A stretch of 64,000 bases of DNA. It comes from Pycnococcus provasolii. Its lineage: Eukaryota; Chlorophyta; Pseudoscourfieldiophyceae; Pseudoscourfieldiales; Pycnococcaceae. Below, piece after piece: positions 18,152 through 28,987 of the stretch (position 1 is the first letter of the stretch; each line of letters begins with the position of its first letter). The position numbers and the translations under genes were made by a program. The notes below the pieces were generated by a model. That model searched no databases. It was not told where the DNA came from and was given only the letters and a program-made list of their open reading frames with translations. Where the stretch lies: NCBI GenBank assembly GCA_938743325.2, contig OW568896.1:186001-250000 (forward strand). The letters run 5' to 3'.

Positions 18152-19635
18152 ATCGTCGTCGTCGTCGTCAATGTCGATGCTGACGTCGTTTGCCACAGCC
18201 ACGTGCCACGAAGTGAAGTGTTCGTCCGCTGTCGCGACCGCGTCGTCCACCTCCAGGAGCTGCCTAGAGATCTGCCGTTGCCGCAGGCACGCCGCCGCCG
18301 CGAATACGTTCTGAAGCCAACGAGACCTCGTCGTTCCTGTCTCTCTGTTGTTCTTTCTGCCAAGAAAAAAGCAAGTTCCAAACGGGTTCGTGAGGAGACA
18401 GCAGGTTTGTAAGAAACAGTCCGTCTTATGTAGCTGTAACTACACAAGTAGCTGTAACCTCTCTCTGCAAGAAACGGCCAGAACGAAGACTTCAGACGCT
18501 TCTTACAAACGTTAAGAAGACTCTTCAACGAAGTATCTTCAACGACACACCTTTAAAGACACGTACAGTATGCGACCCGTACAGCCGTATGAGAAAGAAA
18601 AGAGCACAATACAGCTGACGTTTAGCGAACACACACAGCCGCTTAAACACTCGTTTGTTTCGTGTGTTTCTTCCCGGATCGTTGGTATTAAAAAAAATAC
18701 GAGTATTCGTGTGTTGTGTTGTTGGGAGTGGTTTCTTGGGAAAGCCGCTCCTCTGCAGAGTTCACTTCACGTGAGGTCTCTCTGAATAAACGGAGCAGTG
18801 AGCACAGCACAGCCAACAGACAACTGCTTTCTATCGCGCGAGCTCTTAGTAGCACAGCTTTCTACCGTAGCACAGCTCTCAAAAAAAGGCAAACTCCGGA
18901 GGGATGGAGGGCCTCAAAGGCCGACCAAGCGTGGTACCCCAAATGTCGACACCCTATTGGCTCTTGCCCTTGCTCTTGCTTTGTTTTGCATTTTGGTTTG
19001 TTCTTGTCGCTTGGTGTGCCCTTCCACGCGAGGTTTCATGAGATGGAAAGGATGAAGAGGTCTGGAAAGGGACCCTGAAGTCGGACGGACTGGTCGAGTC
19101 TAGGTCGGCGATTCTAAGGTTACTTCGTAGGTGAGGTCGGCGAAAAGATGACCACCTGACTCCAGGGGTCGGACACGCGCAACGCAGGAAGACACGAAAG
19201 AACCGAGGCTCGAGAGCTCGAGGGGAAGTTTAACTGGAGGAGGAGCTGGAAAAGTAGTACTTAAGGGGTTCGAAAGAACCAGCTATTCGTGCGACCAGCC
19301 AGCCAGCGTGCGCGGTGCGTGTGCATGCAAGAAGGACAGCAGGAACCAAGCTGCCAAGGACCAAAGGAGGAAAGGAGCCGTGCAAAAGAAACACCATGTA
19401 CCTTTACATGTGTGCGAAAGGCAGAACCCTAACCCTTTGGAAGGAAACCCCGAATCCTTAATGAATCGTTCCAAGAAAAAAAGAACCAACCCCGAATTCA
19501 TTCATTCCTCCCACCCCTTCCCTTCCCTGCTTCCTCCCCCTCTCCCCCCCAGTCACCAGCCCCTTCTCCCTCTATGGGGAATAAGCCGTGGGGATACCGG
19601 TTGCCCTCCATTTCTCCCTCATTCTCGCGAAGCAG
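18152..19635. other. Intergenic, 1.5 kb, between divergent genes
   Basis: No gene recognised. It contains a repeated GTAGCTGTAAC at 18429 and 18450, a telobox at 19424-19437 and CT-rich DNA just before the PWWP gene. Presumed leaders and promoters. Confidence 0.4.
19424..19437 (+). promoter_or_regulatory. Telobox upstream of the PWWP gene
   Basis: GAACCCTAACCCTT, about 200 bases before the ATG at 19636, followed by CCCTTCCC tracts near 19515-19530. Confidence 0.4.
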
Positions 19636-20187
19636 ATGAGCTCCATGAGCGGTGGCGCTGCTGCCGGCGCTGGCACTGCTGCTGCTGCTGGTGGTGGTGC
19701 CGGTGCCTCCATCTCTGCCTTAGTCTCAGCCTTAGACTCTCCCTCTGAGGGACTGGGGGGCTCTGCTGAGGGGGTTAATCTCGCGCAGGGGGCTCACCCT
19801 GCGTCGTCGCCTCCTCAGCCGGACAGTCTCCGAGGTTCGTCGTTAGGAGGTTCAGCCGACCCTGTCATGGCGGCGGCGGGTGCGTCTAAACAGACCGAAA
19901 TAGGTGGGGACGCGGAGCAACTGGCGGACAGGCGTGACGCAGACGAAAACGAGCACGCCAACGCGCAAAACAAACACGCAGGCGCGTCGGAACCTCCGGC
20001 GCCGGCGAAACGCGCCGACGACGTCGGACGACTTAAAGCAGACAAAAAGCAAGGAGGAGATGAGCACGCCGAAAAGCCGACTCGCGCAGAAGAGCGCACT
20101 TCGGACGATGAGAAGCGAGGCGACGAAAAGGCGAAGAATAGCAGCGGTGATGGCGTTGGCGGGACAGCAACAGCTGACGAGCCTGGT

Positions 20188-20221
<34 letters not shown>

Positions 20222-23200
20222 ACGCACATCAACCCGCGCCGGCGCGAGAGGAAAACGGCGACAAAGTGGACAACGCACCTAGCGCCAAGCAAAGTGATGA
20301 CAAAGGCGCAAAGGAGCAGCAGAGGCTGCCCAACAGTGATGGGGGTGCCGACGCCGACACAAAACCCCCAGGTGACGATGACGACGACAAGGAGCAGAAA
20401 ATGGACCTCGACAACCTACAACCTTCTTCTGCACATGCACGGGAAGACAATCAGATGGACGTCGACGGAGACCACGACAACGACATTAACGACAAATCTG
20501 CCGAGCCTTCGTCTTCGTCAGGTGCCGCCGCAGACGAGCCTGCTGGTGATGAAGCAAACCAGACTGCCGAGCCTATGGACGAATGCGACGAAGAACATGC
20601 CGCAAAATCAGAAGACAAGGCTGCACACGAAAATGGTGGAACCGCTGTGAAGGCGGAGGCGACCGATCCAGCAGGTGATAAAGCCACGGACAAAAATATA
20701 AAGGGTGGCGCCGGCGGTGGCGGTAGTGACAAGAAGAAGAAGAAGAAGGATCACGCCGCTTCAGCGGCAGGAGCCAAGGGCGAGAGTGCTGCCGCTGACG
20801 TGACAGCGGCAGATGAGCCTGAGCAACCCACAGATTGGCAGCCAAAACCCGGCGAAATCGTGTACACACGTCTGGGTGGCTTCCCGTGGTGGCCTAGCCG
20901 AGTCGTTGAGTACCCCACGCGCCAGGAAAACAATAAGGAGTCCAATGCGTCGGACTGCGTGCTCGTGGAATTTTTCGGTGACAACAGGTGGAGCGTCGTG
21001 TCTCGCAAGCGCGTGCAACAGTTCGCGTCGTTTCGCCTACCCGCAGACGTGCTGGAGGACGCGGCGCAGCAGACGCAGCGTCAGGCGGCGTCGTCCGACT
21101 GGGAGGAGCGACTCGTGCTGCACCGGCAGGCGGAGGCGTGGCTGAATATGCGCAATGACACGCCAGAAAAGGATGGCATACCGCTCCCGGCACCACCCAA
21201 GCATGGACTTGAGGTGACATGCGGTGATGCCATCGGTAGTCTTTTGCCCGGAGGCAGCAAGGGCGACGAGTGCGTGCACGTGACCCGATGGCCAGGGCCT
21301 GCCATCTCCGGACGTGGGGGTGGATCCGCGGGCCTACAGAGCGCTTCCGACGGCGGCGAGCGCAGTATGGGAGCAATTGTCACCGCGGTAGAATTTGAGC
21401 GCGTTGGAGGGCGAAGCTCGAGCCGCAGCTGGCGCCGCAGCCTCGTCCTCGCAAATCGCCGCCAGGCGCTCAGCCTGTGCTGCCACGATCAGTGCGACCG
21501 ATACGCGAGCGCAGTAGCCGCCGCGAAGTCGGGCAAGGAGAGCACAGGAGAGGCGCTGCTGCGACTCGGCGGCGGCGCACCAGGTGCGGCACGCGTGCGC
21601 CCCGATGCAGATCTCAAGGCGGAGGAGGAGAGCATGCAGGAGGCGGCGGCGGCAGCTGCAGTGGCTGCCAACGGGCCGGCGACGTCGCAGGGCGCGGGAT
21701 ACCACGCACCTCCCGCGGCGAGCGTCGGTGCGTGGATCGTGGAGGAAAGCCGAAGGCGGCATTTATTTCCCCCCGTAGGATCACGCCTACTGCTCTGGTG
21801 GATCATGGATGGACGTGCGTACTCGTGTCGTGTGGTAGACGTCGACGCCAAGACTGGCATGCACCATCTCAGATACGACATGGACGGCGTTCTGGAGTGG
21901 GCATTCCTCCCCTTGCAGTGGTGTAAGCTTCTGTGCTCTGACTCAGATCAGAAGCACGCGTTCCAGGGTCCGATCACAGCGGATGACGTATACAGGTACA
22001 GCTCTGCGACCGTCGAGTGCCCCCCACCGGGCTTGGCGGCGCCTACGGCAGCGCTCGACGACCTGGCGGCGCTTGGCACCGCCGATGACGATGGCGCGGC
22101 GAATAGCGAAGGTGGGCCAGATGGGCCTCCCATGCTGCCAAGCATCACAAGCAAGCGCTACGGCCCGGCGCTGAAGCGTGCGGTACTGGAGGCGCTCGCA
22201 GAGCTGTCGCGCCGGGAAGCGCCGGCACCGATCCCCCCGCCACGAACAGCTGGTGGTCCTTCGCGCCGCCGGGCGGCGCCAAAAGGATCTGGAAACCGCT
22301 TCCGCGGCGGCATGGGCACTGGCATGAATGCGAGCCCCACCGCCAGCCCGTCGATTGCGACCGCCGTTGCGACCAGGAATAGCGGCGGCGGTGCCGGCGA
22401 AGGAAGTGCAGAACCTCGAGGAGAAGTGCGTGTGGACTTACGCAGCGGAAGGCAAGCGCCCCCCGGATCTGCTGGATGGAATGCCAGCGCTTCTGCCGCG
22501 CAGTCGCTGGAAATCGAGATGGAGGAACCGGTCATGCGCTTGCCATCGGTATACGTTCCCACCGAAGCACGTCATGCACGCGACGGCAAGCCGTCCGCGC
22601 CGATGCGCGTGCCCGGGATTGTGCGCACGAACAGATTCCCTGTGACGCAGCCGATGCTCGACTCGGAGATCATGCCCGCGATTCTGCCTCGTCGCTCGCG
22701 CTTTGCGGGCGTCAAGGTGGCTGACACGCGCCATCGTGGTGCGGAGTCGCTCGGGCGCAGTCCACCAAAGCGCAGCGGCCCGGCGTACGACGGCTGGACC
22801 GCTGGCCCTGAGTGGACTGCACCGAGCAACGGCGAGGTAGCAGGCGTCGAGGAAATGCCGCCTAGCGTGATTCCAGCTGCGGCATCAGTCGTCGACGACA
22901 TGGTGCGAAAGAAGGCGAAGGATGGAATCGTTCCGCCTCCTCCTCCCCCGCCTCCTCCCCCTCCCCCGACAGAGCGAGCCGGAGTGCAACGCAGCAGCGG
23001 CGTTGCCGGAGGCACAGCACAGCCAGGTCTGTACGGTGGATCTTCGTCGAATGCCACGATCAACTTTTTGCTTCGCGCAGTTGGCGGCATGCCCAAGCAT
23101 GTTGACCCGAGAGATGAACATTTGACGCCGATTTTCGGCGTGACGAGGGCACCTGACGTTGCGGACGACGAGATCCTCGTGCCGTCGCAGAAGCGTGCGA

Positions 23201-23265
23201 TGAGTTTGGATCGTCACCTCCTCCCTCCGAAGAAGCGGAGTGCTCTCTCTGTTGTCAGCAAATAA
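19636..23265 (+). CDS. PWWP and Tudor-like domain chromatin protein
   Basis: 1209 aa. About 390 N-terminal residues are acidic and low complexity (Asp, Glu, Ala, Lys; repeated ADADADAD), ending in a basic KKKKKKDH patch, probably a nuclear signal. PWWP domain at about 400-465: KPGEIVYTRLGGFPWWPSRV, CVLVEFFGDNRWSVVSRKRV. PWWP domains bind H3K36-methylated nucleosomes and DNA. A second small beta domain at about 707-763, VGSRLLLWWIMDGRAYSCRV with MHHLRYDMDG, resembles Tudor/Agenet-type readers. The C-terminal third is basic, with a PPPPPPPPPPPP run near 1101. The start ATG at 19636 (GCAGATGAGC) is chosen over the in-frame position 19588, which lies in CT-rich leader. Confidence 0.8.
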
Positions 23266-23701
23266 TTCTTGACAAAGAGTCGCTGCTACTCGAATTCCTT
23301 TGATTTGAACCGGAGTGTTTGTTTTTTCTTGAAATAAAACTTCTGAAATCCTTGTTCCTAAGTACTACCCTAGTCTATGGATGGATAGCCCATCGTACTT
23401 ACCCGAGTACTTGTACTTGTATGTAATGCCGTACAATGCCGTACAGTACAGTACGAACGACTGGCGTAACTAAGGTAAAAGTAAAGGTGCGACATTTGAC
23501 ACGTAGTAGAAGAGATCAATAATAAAACACCTCTCGAGCCGGGTGGTGGAATTTCATGACGTGGAGGGAGATTTAGTTAGATCCCCTAGTCCTTGTCACT
23601 CCCCTTTTTCCCCTTCCCCGGGACCGGGACCTTTTCCCTTGAACTGTAACCGCCATTCCAACCGTTCGTTACACACCTTAAGCCAACTTTGCCGTCACAC
23701 A
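23266..23701. other. Intergenic
   Basis: 3' region of the PWWP gene, with an AATAAA-like motif near 23331, then GTACTTACC/GTAC-rich DNA. No gene recognised. Confidence 0.35.
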
Positions 23702-24058
23702 ATGGCCAGCCTCCAATGGGACGCGCACGAGAGACCCGTTCTCCTCCGACCGAAGCCACCTCCAAATACATGCCATAACGTTTCGCCGCCGGCAATAAAG
23801 GTGGGAGTTCAGCAGAAGAGGAAGAAGAAGATGAGCGACGGGGCTGCCGCGTCGCTGCCACCGTCGATCCGATGCGCCGCGAACGACGCATTCGCGCTCG
23901 ACAGGGCGATCAGATCGGCGCCCTCGACGTCGATCTTGAGCATGGCCACACGCCGAGCCCCCGACGCCATTCACGACTTCCTCTCCCAGGCGCGCACGCG
24001 CGGCCTGCAGCTCGCCGTCCGCCGGGGGGCCGTCACCTCGAACGCCCTCACGGTTTGA
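23702..24058 (+). CDS. Hypothetical protein
   Basis: 118 aa, no family recognised. The ATG has a good context (ACAATGGCC) after a CT-rich leader. Visible parts: a Pro/Lys-rich N-terminal half (LRPKPPPNTCHNVSPPAIK, QQKRKKKM) and a possibly helical C-terminal half (AANDAFALDRAIRSAP, APDAIHDFLSQARTRGLQLA). Overlapping open frames exist on both strands, so this could be a wrong frame or the first exon of a longer gene continuing in another frame before 24480. Low certainty. Confidence 0.3.
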   Translation: MASLQWDAHERPVLLRPKPPPNTCHNVSPPAIKVGVQQKRKKKMSDGAAASLPPSIRCAANDAFALDRAIRSAPSTSILSMATRRAPDAIHDFLSQARTRGLQLAVRRGAVTSNALTV

Positions 24059-24484
24059 CCCGTGCGTGCGGCAATTACGCGCCAGGTCTGCGCTTCTCCG
24101 GCTTGGAATTCGACGGAGGAGGTGGTCCAGACGGCCGGCTACCCGTGGTTCGCGGAGCGAACACGATGAAGGTGTCCATGCTCCACACAGCAGGCGACGC
24201 CCCCGTCCGCAACCGCGAGCGCGTGCGAGCCCCCGGCGGCCTATCAAAGAGGCGTGGAAACCTCTCATCCTCCTGGCACGTGACTCTCGCGGGCTCTCGC
24301 AGTGGGACGGCATATGCGCTCAAAACACGAGTGACTGAGTGCGTGACCCGCCCAACCCCTAATCCTACCTCGTCCTTTTCGCGCACTGTTCGCGCACCTT
24401 CCTCCTCCGTCCTCCGTCGTCGTCCCTTCCCCGGGTTTGACCGCGCCACCTCGGCCACTCTCCGCGTCGTCAGTCAGTAGTTCT
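24059..24484. other. Intergenic / possible continuation of upstream gene
   Basis: GC-rich, with competing open frames on both strands and none convincing. Near 24352 lies a telobox-like CCAACCCCTAATCC, followed by CCTCCGTC-rich leader DNA before the WD40 gene. Confidence 0.3.
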
Positions 24485-27400
24485 ATGAACGTCGCGTCCG
24501 CGCCGGCGGCGTCGCGTGGCGGCCGAGGTGAACGCACCGGCGCGTTCACCTCGGGCAAGAGCTTCGCGACCGTCACAGACGCCTTAAGCCTTAAATCCGC
24601 CTTAAGGTGCGTCGCCGAAGGAGCGTCGCTGCTCTATGCGTCCACGAGGGACGGAATCGTCTCGTGGGACGCGGAGCCTTCGTCGTCGTCGTCGTCAGAG
24701 ACTTCCTCGTCCAAGCAGCAGAAAATGGTCGTTCCGCGCGACGCGAGAGATATGGCAACGTGCCTCTGCGTCATCGACGGAAACGACCTGTGGCTAGGAC
24801 TCGGGAGCGGGCAGCTGTGCGTGTACCAAGCAAGTGACGGACAACTCAAGCAAAAACCTTTCGCTGCGCACAAGGGCGCTGTTAAGGTGCTCGCGGAGGT
24901 GAGGCACTCGCACGGCGGCTATGGGCACAGGCAGTCGGCGGACTTTAGCAGTGCGTCGGGGGTCGCCGGCCGTGCCGTTGTCGCCAGCGGAGGCGACGAC
25001 TTCGTGCTACGCCTGTGGAACGTGCTCGGCGCCCCGCTCGCCGCATTCCACGCAAGTCACGGCGCGGTGGAAAGCGTACTGTCGTGGCCCGCGGCGCCGC
25101 CGACAACAACAGCGCTGTGGGCTGGTAGTGGCGATGGAAGCTTGCTCGTCTGTGCGGACATCAATGCCGCCGTGGTGGCACATAGCTCAACCTTAGACGA
25201 ACCCACGGATGCTAACGAAGCGATGGCTGTCCACGCCAAGGCGAATGCGTCTGGCAAGGCGCTTTCCACCATGCACTTCGTGGGTATCGAGCATACGGGC
25301 AAATCAGATGATCAGGTGTGGGCGGGTACAGACGACGGGAAAATTCTCGTGTTCTCCGCAGACAGCGCCGCGAAGCTGAAGGAAATACCTAACGCGCACG
25401 CTGGGCGAGTCTCCGCGCTCGCGTGTGCTGGCGACGCGGTGTGGAGCGGAGGTGCGGACCACCTCGTGCGCGCATTTCGCGCGTCCAGTGCCGAACCTTT
25501 GTATACGGTGGGAAATCTTGGTGGCTTCGTCGTCGGCATTGTGCAGCCGGCTGTGGACACGTGGAGCCTTTGGTGCTTCACGCAGAACAGCATTCGCGTC
25601 TACACCGCGCGCGACCTGTACGAAGGCGCGATGCGAAGACACTCGAATGCCTCGAAAAGGGTTGAGGAACTTGAAGATCGCGTCGAGGACCTTAAGCGTC
25701 TGCATGGCACGGAGACACAGCGACTTGAGGACCAATTGAGCTCGAAAAATCAGGAGGCGGATGCTAGTCGAAAGAAGCTCGAGGATGTGCAGTCGGAACG
25801 TGATAAGCAATCTGCCGCACGTGAGGCGGCGGAGGCTGAGATGCGCTCGACGAGTACTGCGGCTGAGGAGAAAGAGCGAATTGCGGAGGAAGCGCGCAAG
25901 AGGCTCGAGGCGGAACTCACTGCTGAACGCGAAGCTTCGAGGCGCACAGCCTCGAAGCTTGAGGAGGAGCGAGAGAACATGCGCAACCAGCTTCAAAAGG
26001 AGATGGAGGAGGTCAGAAAACAGTCGTCCGAAAGCTCGGAGGATAGTGGACGCGCTAAGCGCGTGCTTGAGAAAATGAATCGCGATCTGGAAATGCAACG
26101 CAATTCCGAACGCGCGGAGAAAAAGAGGCTCGAGGAGCTTAAGAAGCAGCTCGAGGAAGAGGCGGAAAAACAAAAGAATAGGAGCCAAAAACTAGAACAA
26201 GAAAAAGCTGCCCAAGAAAAGCGCGCGGCGGAGCTGGAGGAGGAACGCGAGCGCATTCGTCGCGAGCTTCAAGACGAGCTTACGGCGCGCACGGGTGACC
26301 TGGAGAGCGAGTCGCGGCGTCGTACGGAGCTCGAGGCTGAGCGCGAGCGTCTTGAGTCTCTTCGTCAGCAGCTTGAGGAGGAGAAGGCTGCAGAGCACGA
26401 GGCTGGTCAGAAGCGCGCGACGGAGCTGGAGGAGGAACGCGAGCGCATTCGCCGCGAGCTTCAAGACGAGCTTGCGGCGCGCACGGGTGACCTGGAGAGC
26501 GAGTCGCGGCGTCGTACGGAGCTCGAGGCTGAGCGCGAGCGTCTTGAGTCTCTTCGTCAGCAGCTTGAGGAGGAGAAGGACGCGGAGTCTCGGGAGAAGA
26601 TGGAGCTGCAGGAACTTCGCAAGCGCCTGGAGGAGGAGAAGGCTGCAGAGCACGAGGCTGGTCAGAAGCGCGCGACGGAGCTGGAGGAGGAACGCGAGCG
26701 CATTCGCCGCGAGCTTCAAGACGAGCTTGCAGCGCGCACGGGTGACCTGGAGAGCGAGTCGCGGCGTCGTACGGAGCTCGAGGCTGAGCGCGAGCGTCTT
26801 GAGTCTCTTCGTCAGCAGCTTGAGGAGGAGAAGGACGCGGAGTCTCGGGAGAAGATGGAGCTGCAGGAACTTCGCAAGCGCCTGGAGGAGGAGAAGGCTG
26901 CAGAGCACGAGGCTGGTCAGAAGCGCGCGGCGGAGCTGGAGGAGGAACGCGAGCGCATTCGCCGCGAGCTTCAAGACGAGCTTGCAGCGCGCACGGGTGA
27001 CCTGGAGAGCGAGTCGCGGCGTCGTACGGAGCTCGAGGCTGAGCGCGAGCGTCTTGAGTCTCTTCGTCAGCAGCTTGAGGAGGAGAAGGACGCGGAGTCT
27101 CGGGAGAAGATGGAGCTGCAGGAACTTCGCAAGCGCCTGGAGGAGGAGAAGGCTGCAGAGCACGAGGCTGGTCAGAAGCGCGCGGCGGAGCTGGAGGAGG
27201 AACGCGAGCGCATTCGCCGCGAGCTTCAAGACGAGCTTGCAGCGCGCACGGGTGACCTGGAGAGCGAGTCGCGGCGTCGTACGGAGCTCGAGGCTGAGCG
27301 CGAGCGTCTTGAGTCTCTTCGTCAGCAGCTTGAGGAGGAGAAGGCTGCAGAGCACGAGGCTGGTCAGAAGCGCGCGACGGAGCTGGAGGAGGAACGCGAG

Positions 27401-28672
27401 CGCATTCGTCGCGAGCTTCAAGACGAGCTTGCAGCGCGCACGGGTGACCTGGAGAGCGAGTCGCGGCGTCGTACGGAGCTTGAGGCTGAGCGCGAGCGTC
27501 TTGAGTCTCTTCGTCAGCAGCTTGAGGAGGAGAAGGACGCGGAGTCTCGGGAGAAGAAACGTCTCGAGGAGCAAAACGCTGCGGAGGTATCTCGCCTTTC
27601 TGATATCGAGAAAGCTCGCGGGGAGCTGCAAGATGAGCTCGTGCGCCTCGGTGAGAGTGGTGCGCGTCGTGAAGCTAGCCTTGAGGCGGAGCGTGCTCGG
27701 TTGGAGGCTGAATCAAACCAGCGTGCGAGGGAAGCGGCCGATCTCAAGGCTCAGAATGATAGACTGATGGAAGAGCTGGCAGCCGCACGTGCAAGGTCCG
27801 ATGACGCGGAGCGTCGCTCCGACGGTGTACTCGATGCGATGTCGCGTCTGGAGGCAGAGGTTCGCAGGCTTCGTGAAGACGGTCCGCGCGAGTCGAGCGT
27901 TACCCACACGCACAGCCATGTCCTCGCACCTGGTTTAGCCCGTGGAAGCACGACAGATGCCGCCGCTGTTCCAAGTTCCAGCGAGCACCCCTCAGCAACC
28001 TTGGCTGTGCTCGAGGAGCGTGTGGCTGCGCTATCGGACGCGCTCGAGCGCAAGCGCACGAAGAAGCGCATTTACAAGGCAAAACTTGCCGAAGCTTCGC
28101 GTGATTCCGAGGCGCGTCTCAAGGCGCTGAATGAGGAGCTGAATCGCGCGCTGCAGGAGCGCTACGATGCGGTGACAGAATTGAAGCAGCTTCGAGGCAC
28201 GAAAGCGCGCTGCCTCGCGCTCGAGGGCGCACTGAAGCGTGCGGAAGCAGAGTATGGCACGCTGCTCGAGGAGATTGCGAGGCTGCGCACCGCGGACACG
28301 CTCCGCCGTCGGCTTGACCAGATTGGCCTCGTCCTCGGCGTGTCTGAAGCGGAAGAGGCGCTTGACGCTCTTGCGGGTGCACTGGAGGAGCGTGAGCGCA
28401 TCGCACATGAGCTTCGCGAGGCACGCGAGGACGTCTCGCGTCTTCGCGTCGAGCTCGCGGAAGCGACGTCGTCCGCACACGAGATGGCATTGCGCCATCA
28501 GGCGGTGGCGACGCGCGACGTGGCGGTGGGAACCTCCCCGAAGGATCGCCCGATTGAGGACTCGAAGGTTCTGCGGGACCGCGCTTCGCAAGCAAACGTC
28601 GAGGTGGGCGATCCACCCGCAGCTCGGCTGGGCGCAAGCGACCGTCGTGCGATCGCCGGTTGGAATGCATGA
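24485..28672 (+). CDS. WD40 plus long coiled-coil protein with internal tandem repeats
   Basis: 1395 aa, one exon. N-terminal WD40-like propeller at about residues 35-375: GASLLYASTRDGIVSWD, NDLWLGLGSGQLCVYQ, VVASGGDDFVLRLWNV, AHAGRVSALACAGDAVWSGG, LVRAFRASS. From about 390 to 1370 it is nearly pure coiled coil (Glu/Arg/Leu heptads). Within it, residues about 635-1020 are tandem copies of an 85-aa unit, two shortened to 64 aa. The C terminus is short and globular (DRRAIAGWNA). The mix of propeller and rod suggests a cytoskeletal or intracellular transport scaffold; no specific family assigned. First ATG at 24485; the frame is open slightly further without ATG. Confidence 0.82.
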   Translation: MNVASAPAASRGGRGERTGAFTSGKSFATVTDALSLKSALRCVAEGASLLYASTRDGIVSWDAEPSSSSSSETSSSKQQKMVVPRDARDMATCLCVIDGNDLWLGLGSGQLCVYQASDGQLKQKPFAAHKGAVKVLAEVRHSHGGYGHRQSADFSSASGVAGRAVVASGGDDFVLRLWNVLGAPLAAFHASHGAVESVLSWPAAPPTTTALWAGSGDGSLLVCADINAAVVAHSSTLDEPTDANEAMAVHAKANASGKALSTMHFVGIEHTGKSDDQVWAGTDDGKILVFSADSAAKLKEIPNAHAGRVSALACAGDAVWSGGADHLVRAFRASSAEPLYTVGNLGGFVVGIVQPAVDTWSLWCFTQNSIRVYTARDLYEGAMRRHSNASKRVEELEDRVEDLKRLHGTETQRLEDQLSSKNQEADASRKKLEDVQSERDKQSAAREAAEAEMRSTSTAAEEKERIAEEARKRLEAELTAEREASRRTASKLEEERENMRNQLQKEMEEVRKQSSESSEDSGRAKRVLEKMNRDLEMQRNSERAEKKRLEELKKQLEEEAEKQKNRSQKLEQEKAAQEKRAAELEEERERIRRELQDELTARTGDLESESRRRTELEAERERLESLRQQLEEEKAAEHEAGQKRATELEEERERIRRELQDELAARTGDLESESRRRTELEAERERLESLRQQLEEEKDAESREKMELQELRKRLEEEKAAEHEAGQKRATELEEERERIRRELQDELAARTGDLESESRRRTELEAERERLESLRQQLEEEKDAESREKMELQELRKRLEEEKAAEHEAGQKRAAELEEERERIRRELQDELAARTGDLESESRRRTELEAERERLESLRQQLEEEKDAESREKMELQELRKRLEEEKAAEHEAGQKRAAELEEERERIRRELQDELAARTGDLESESRRRTELEAERERLESLRQQLEEEKAAEHEAGQKRATELEEERERIRRELQDELAARTGDLESESRRRTELEAERERLESLRQQLEEEKDAESREKKRLEEQNAAEVSRLSDIEKARGELQDELVRLGESGARREASLEAERARLEAESNQRAREAADLKAQNDRLMEELAAARARSDDAERRSDGVLDAMSRLEAEVRRLREDGPRESSVTHTHSHVLAPGLARGSTTDAAAVPSSSEHPSATLAVLEERVAALSDALERKRTKKRIYKAKLAEASRDSEARLKALNEELNRALQERYDAVTELKQLRGTKARCLALEGALKRAEAEYGTLLEEIARLRTADTLRRRLDQIGLVLGVSEAEEALDALAGALEERERIAHELREAREDVSRLRVELAEATSSAHEMALRHQAVATRDVAVGTSPKDRPIEDSKVLRDRASQANVEVGDPPAARLGASDRRAIAGWNA
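26387..27544 (+). repeat. In-frame 255-bp tandem repeats in coiled-coil gene
   Basis: Unit starts (GCTGCAGAGCACGAGG) at 26387, 26642, 26897, 27152 and 27344. Three intervals are exactly 255 bp and the last is 192 bp, lacking a 63-bp segment that codes for 21 residues (DAESREKMELQELRKRLEEE type). A partial earlier copy begins near 26218. Copies differ by only a few bases, so the array is recent or homogenised. All units keep frame. Confidence 0.95.
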
Positions 28673-28987
28673 CGTGATTTGTACTTTGTATCACATCGAT
28701 ACAACTTGTAACGTTAAATATTTACATACAGTAGATACCTACAATACCTACTAGTACCTACCGTACCTCAAAATGACGGGCAGGACATGCGAATCATTTT
28801 GCAACCTTCACGTTTTTTTTCCGTTATAAAAATAATGACGTTTTGGGCTGACCAATAGTGAAGTGAAACAGAAAAATGGCGCCGACTTAAAAAGTTATGT
28901 GACAGACCGGGATCCCACAGGGACTTTTTTTTTCTCGACCTATTACTGCATTTTCTCGGAAAAAGTACGCATTTACTTTACATTGAT
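28673..28987. other. Convergent 3' intergenic region
   Basis: No gene seen. AT-rich 3' regions of two convergent genes, with repeated (A)CCTAC(C/T)TAC motifs at about 28733-28766. Confidence 0.4.

Noticed and set aside
23678-24313. 211-aa minus-strand open frame
   Set aside because: Arg-rich translation without domain; overlaps competing frames of similar length. No basis to prefer it.
26192-27631. 479-aa Leu-rich minus-strand open frame and a 490-aa plus-strand frame over the coiled-coil repeats
   Set aside because: Both are shadows of the repeated, stop-free coding DNA of the WD40/coiled-coil gene; their composition (Leu/Thr or Arg/Ser strings) has no domain character.
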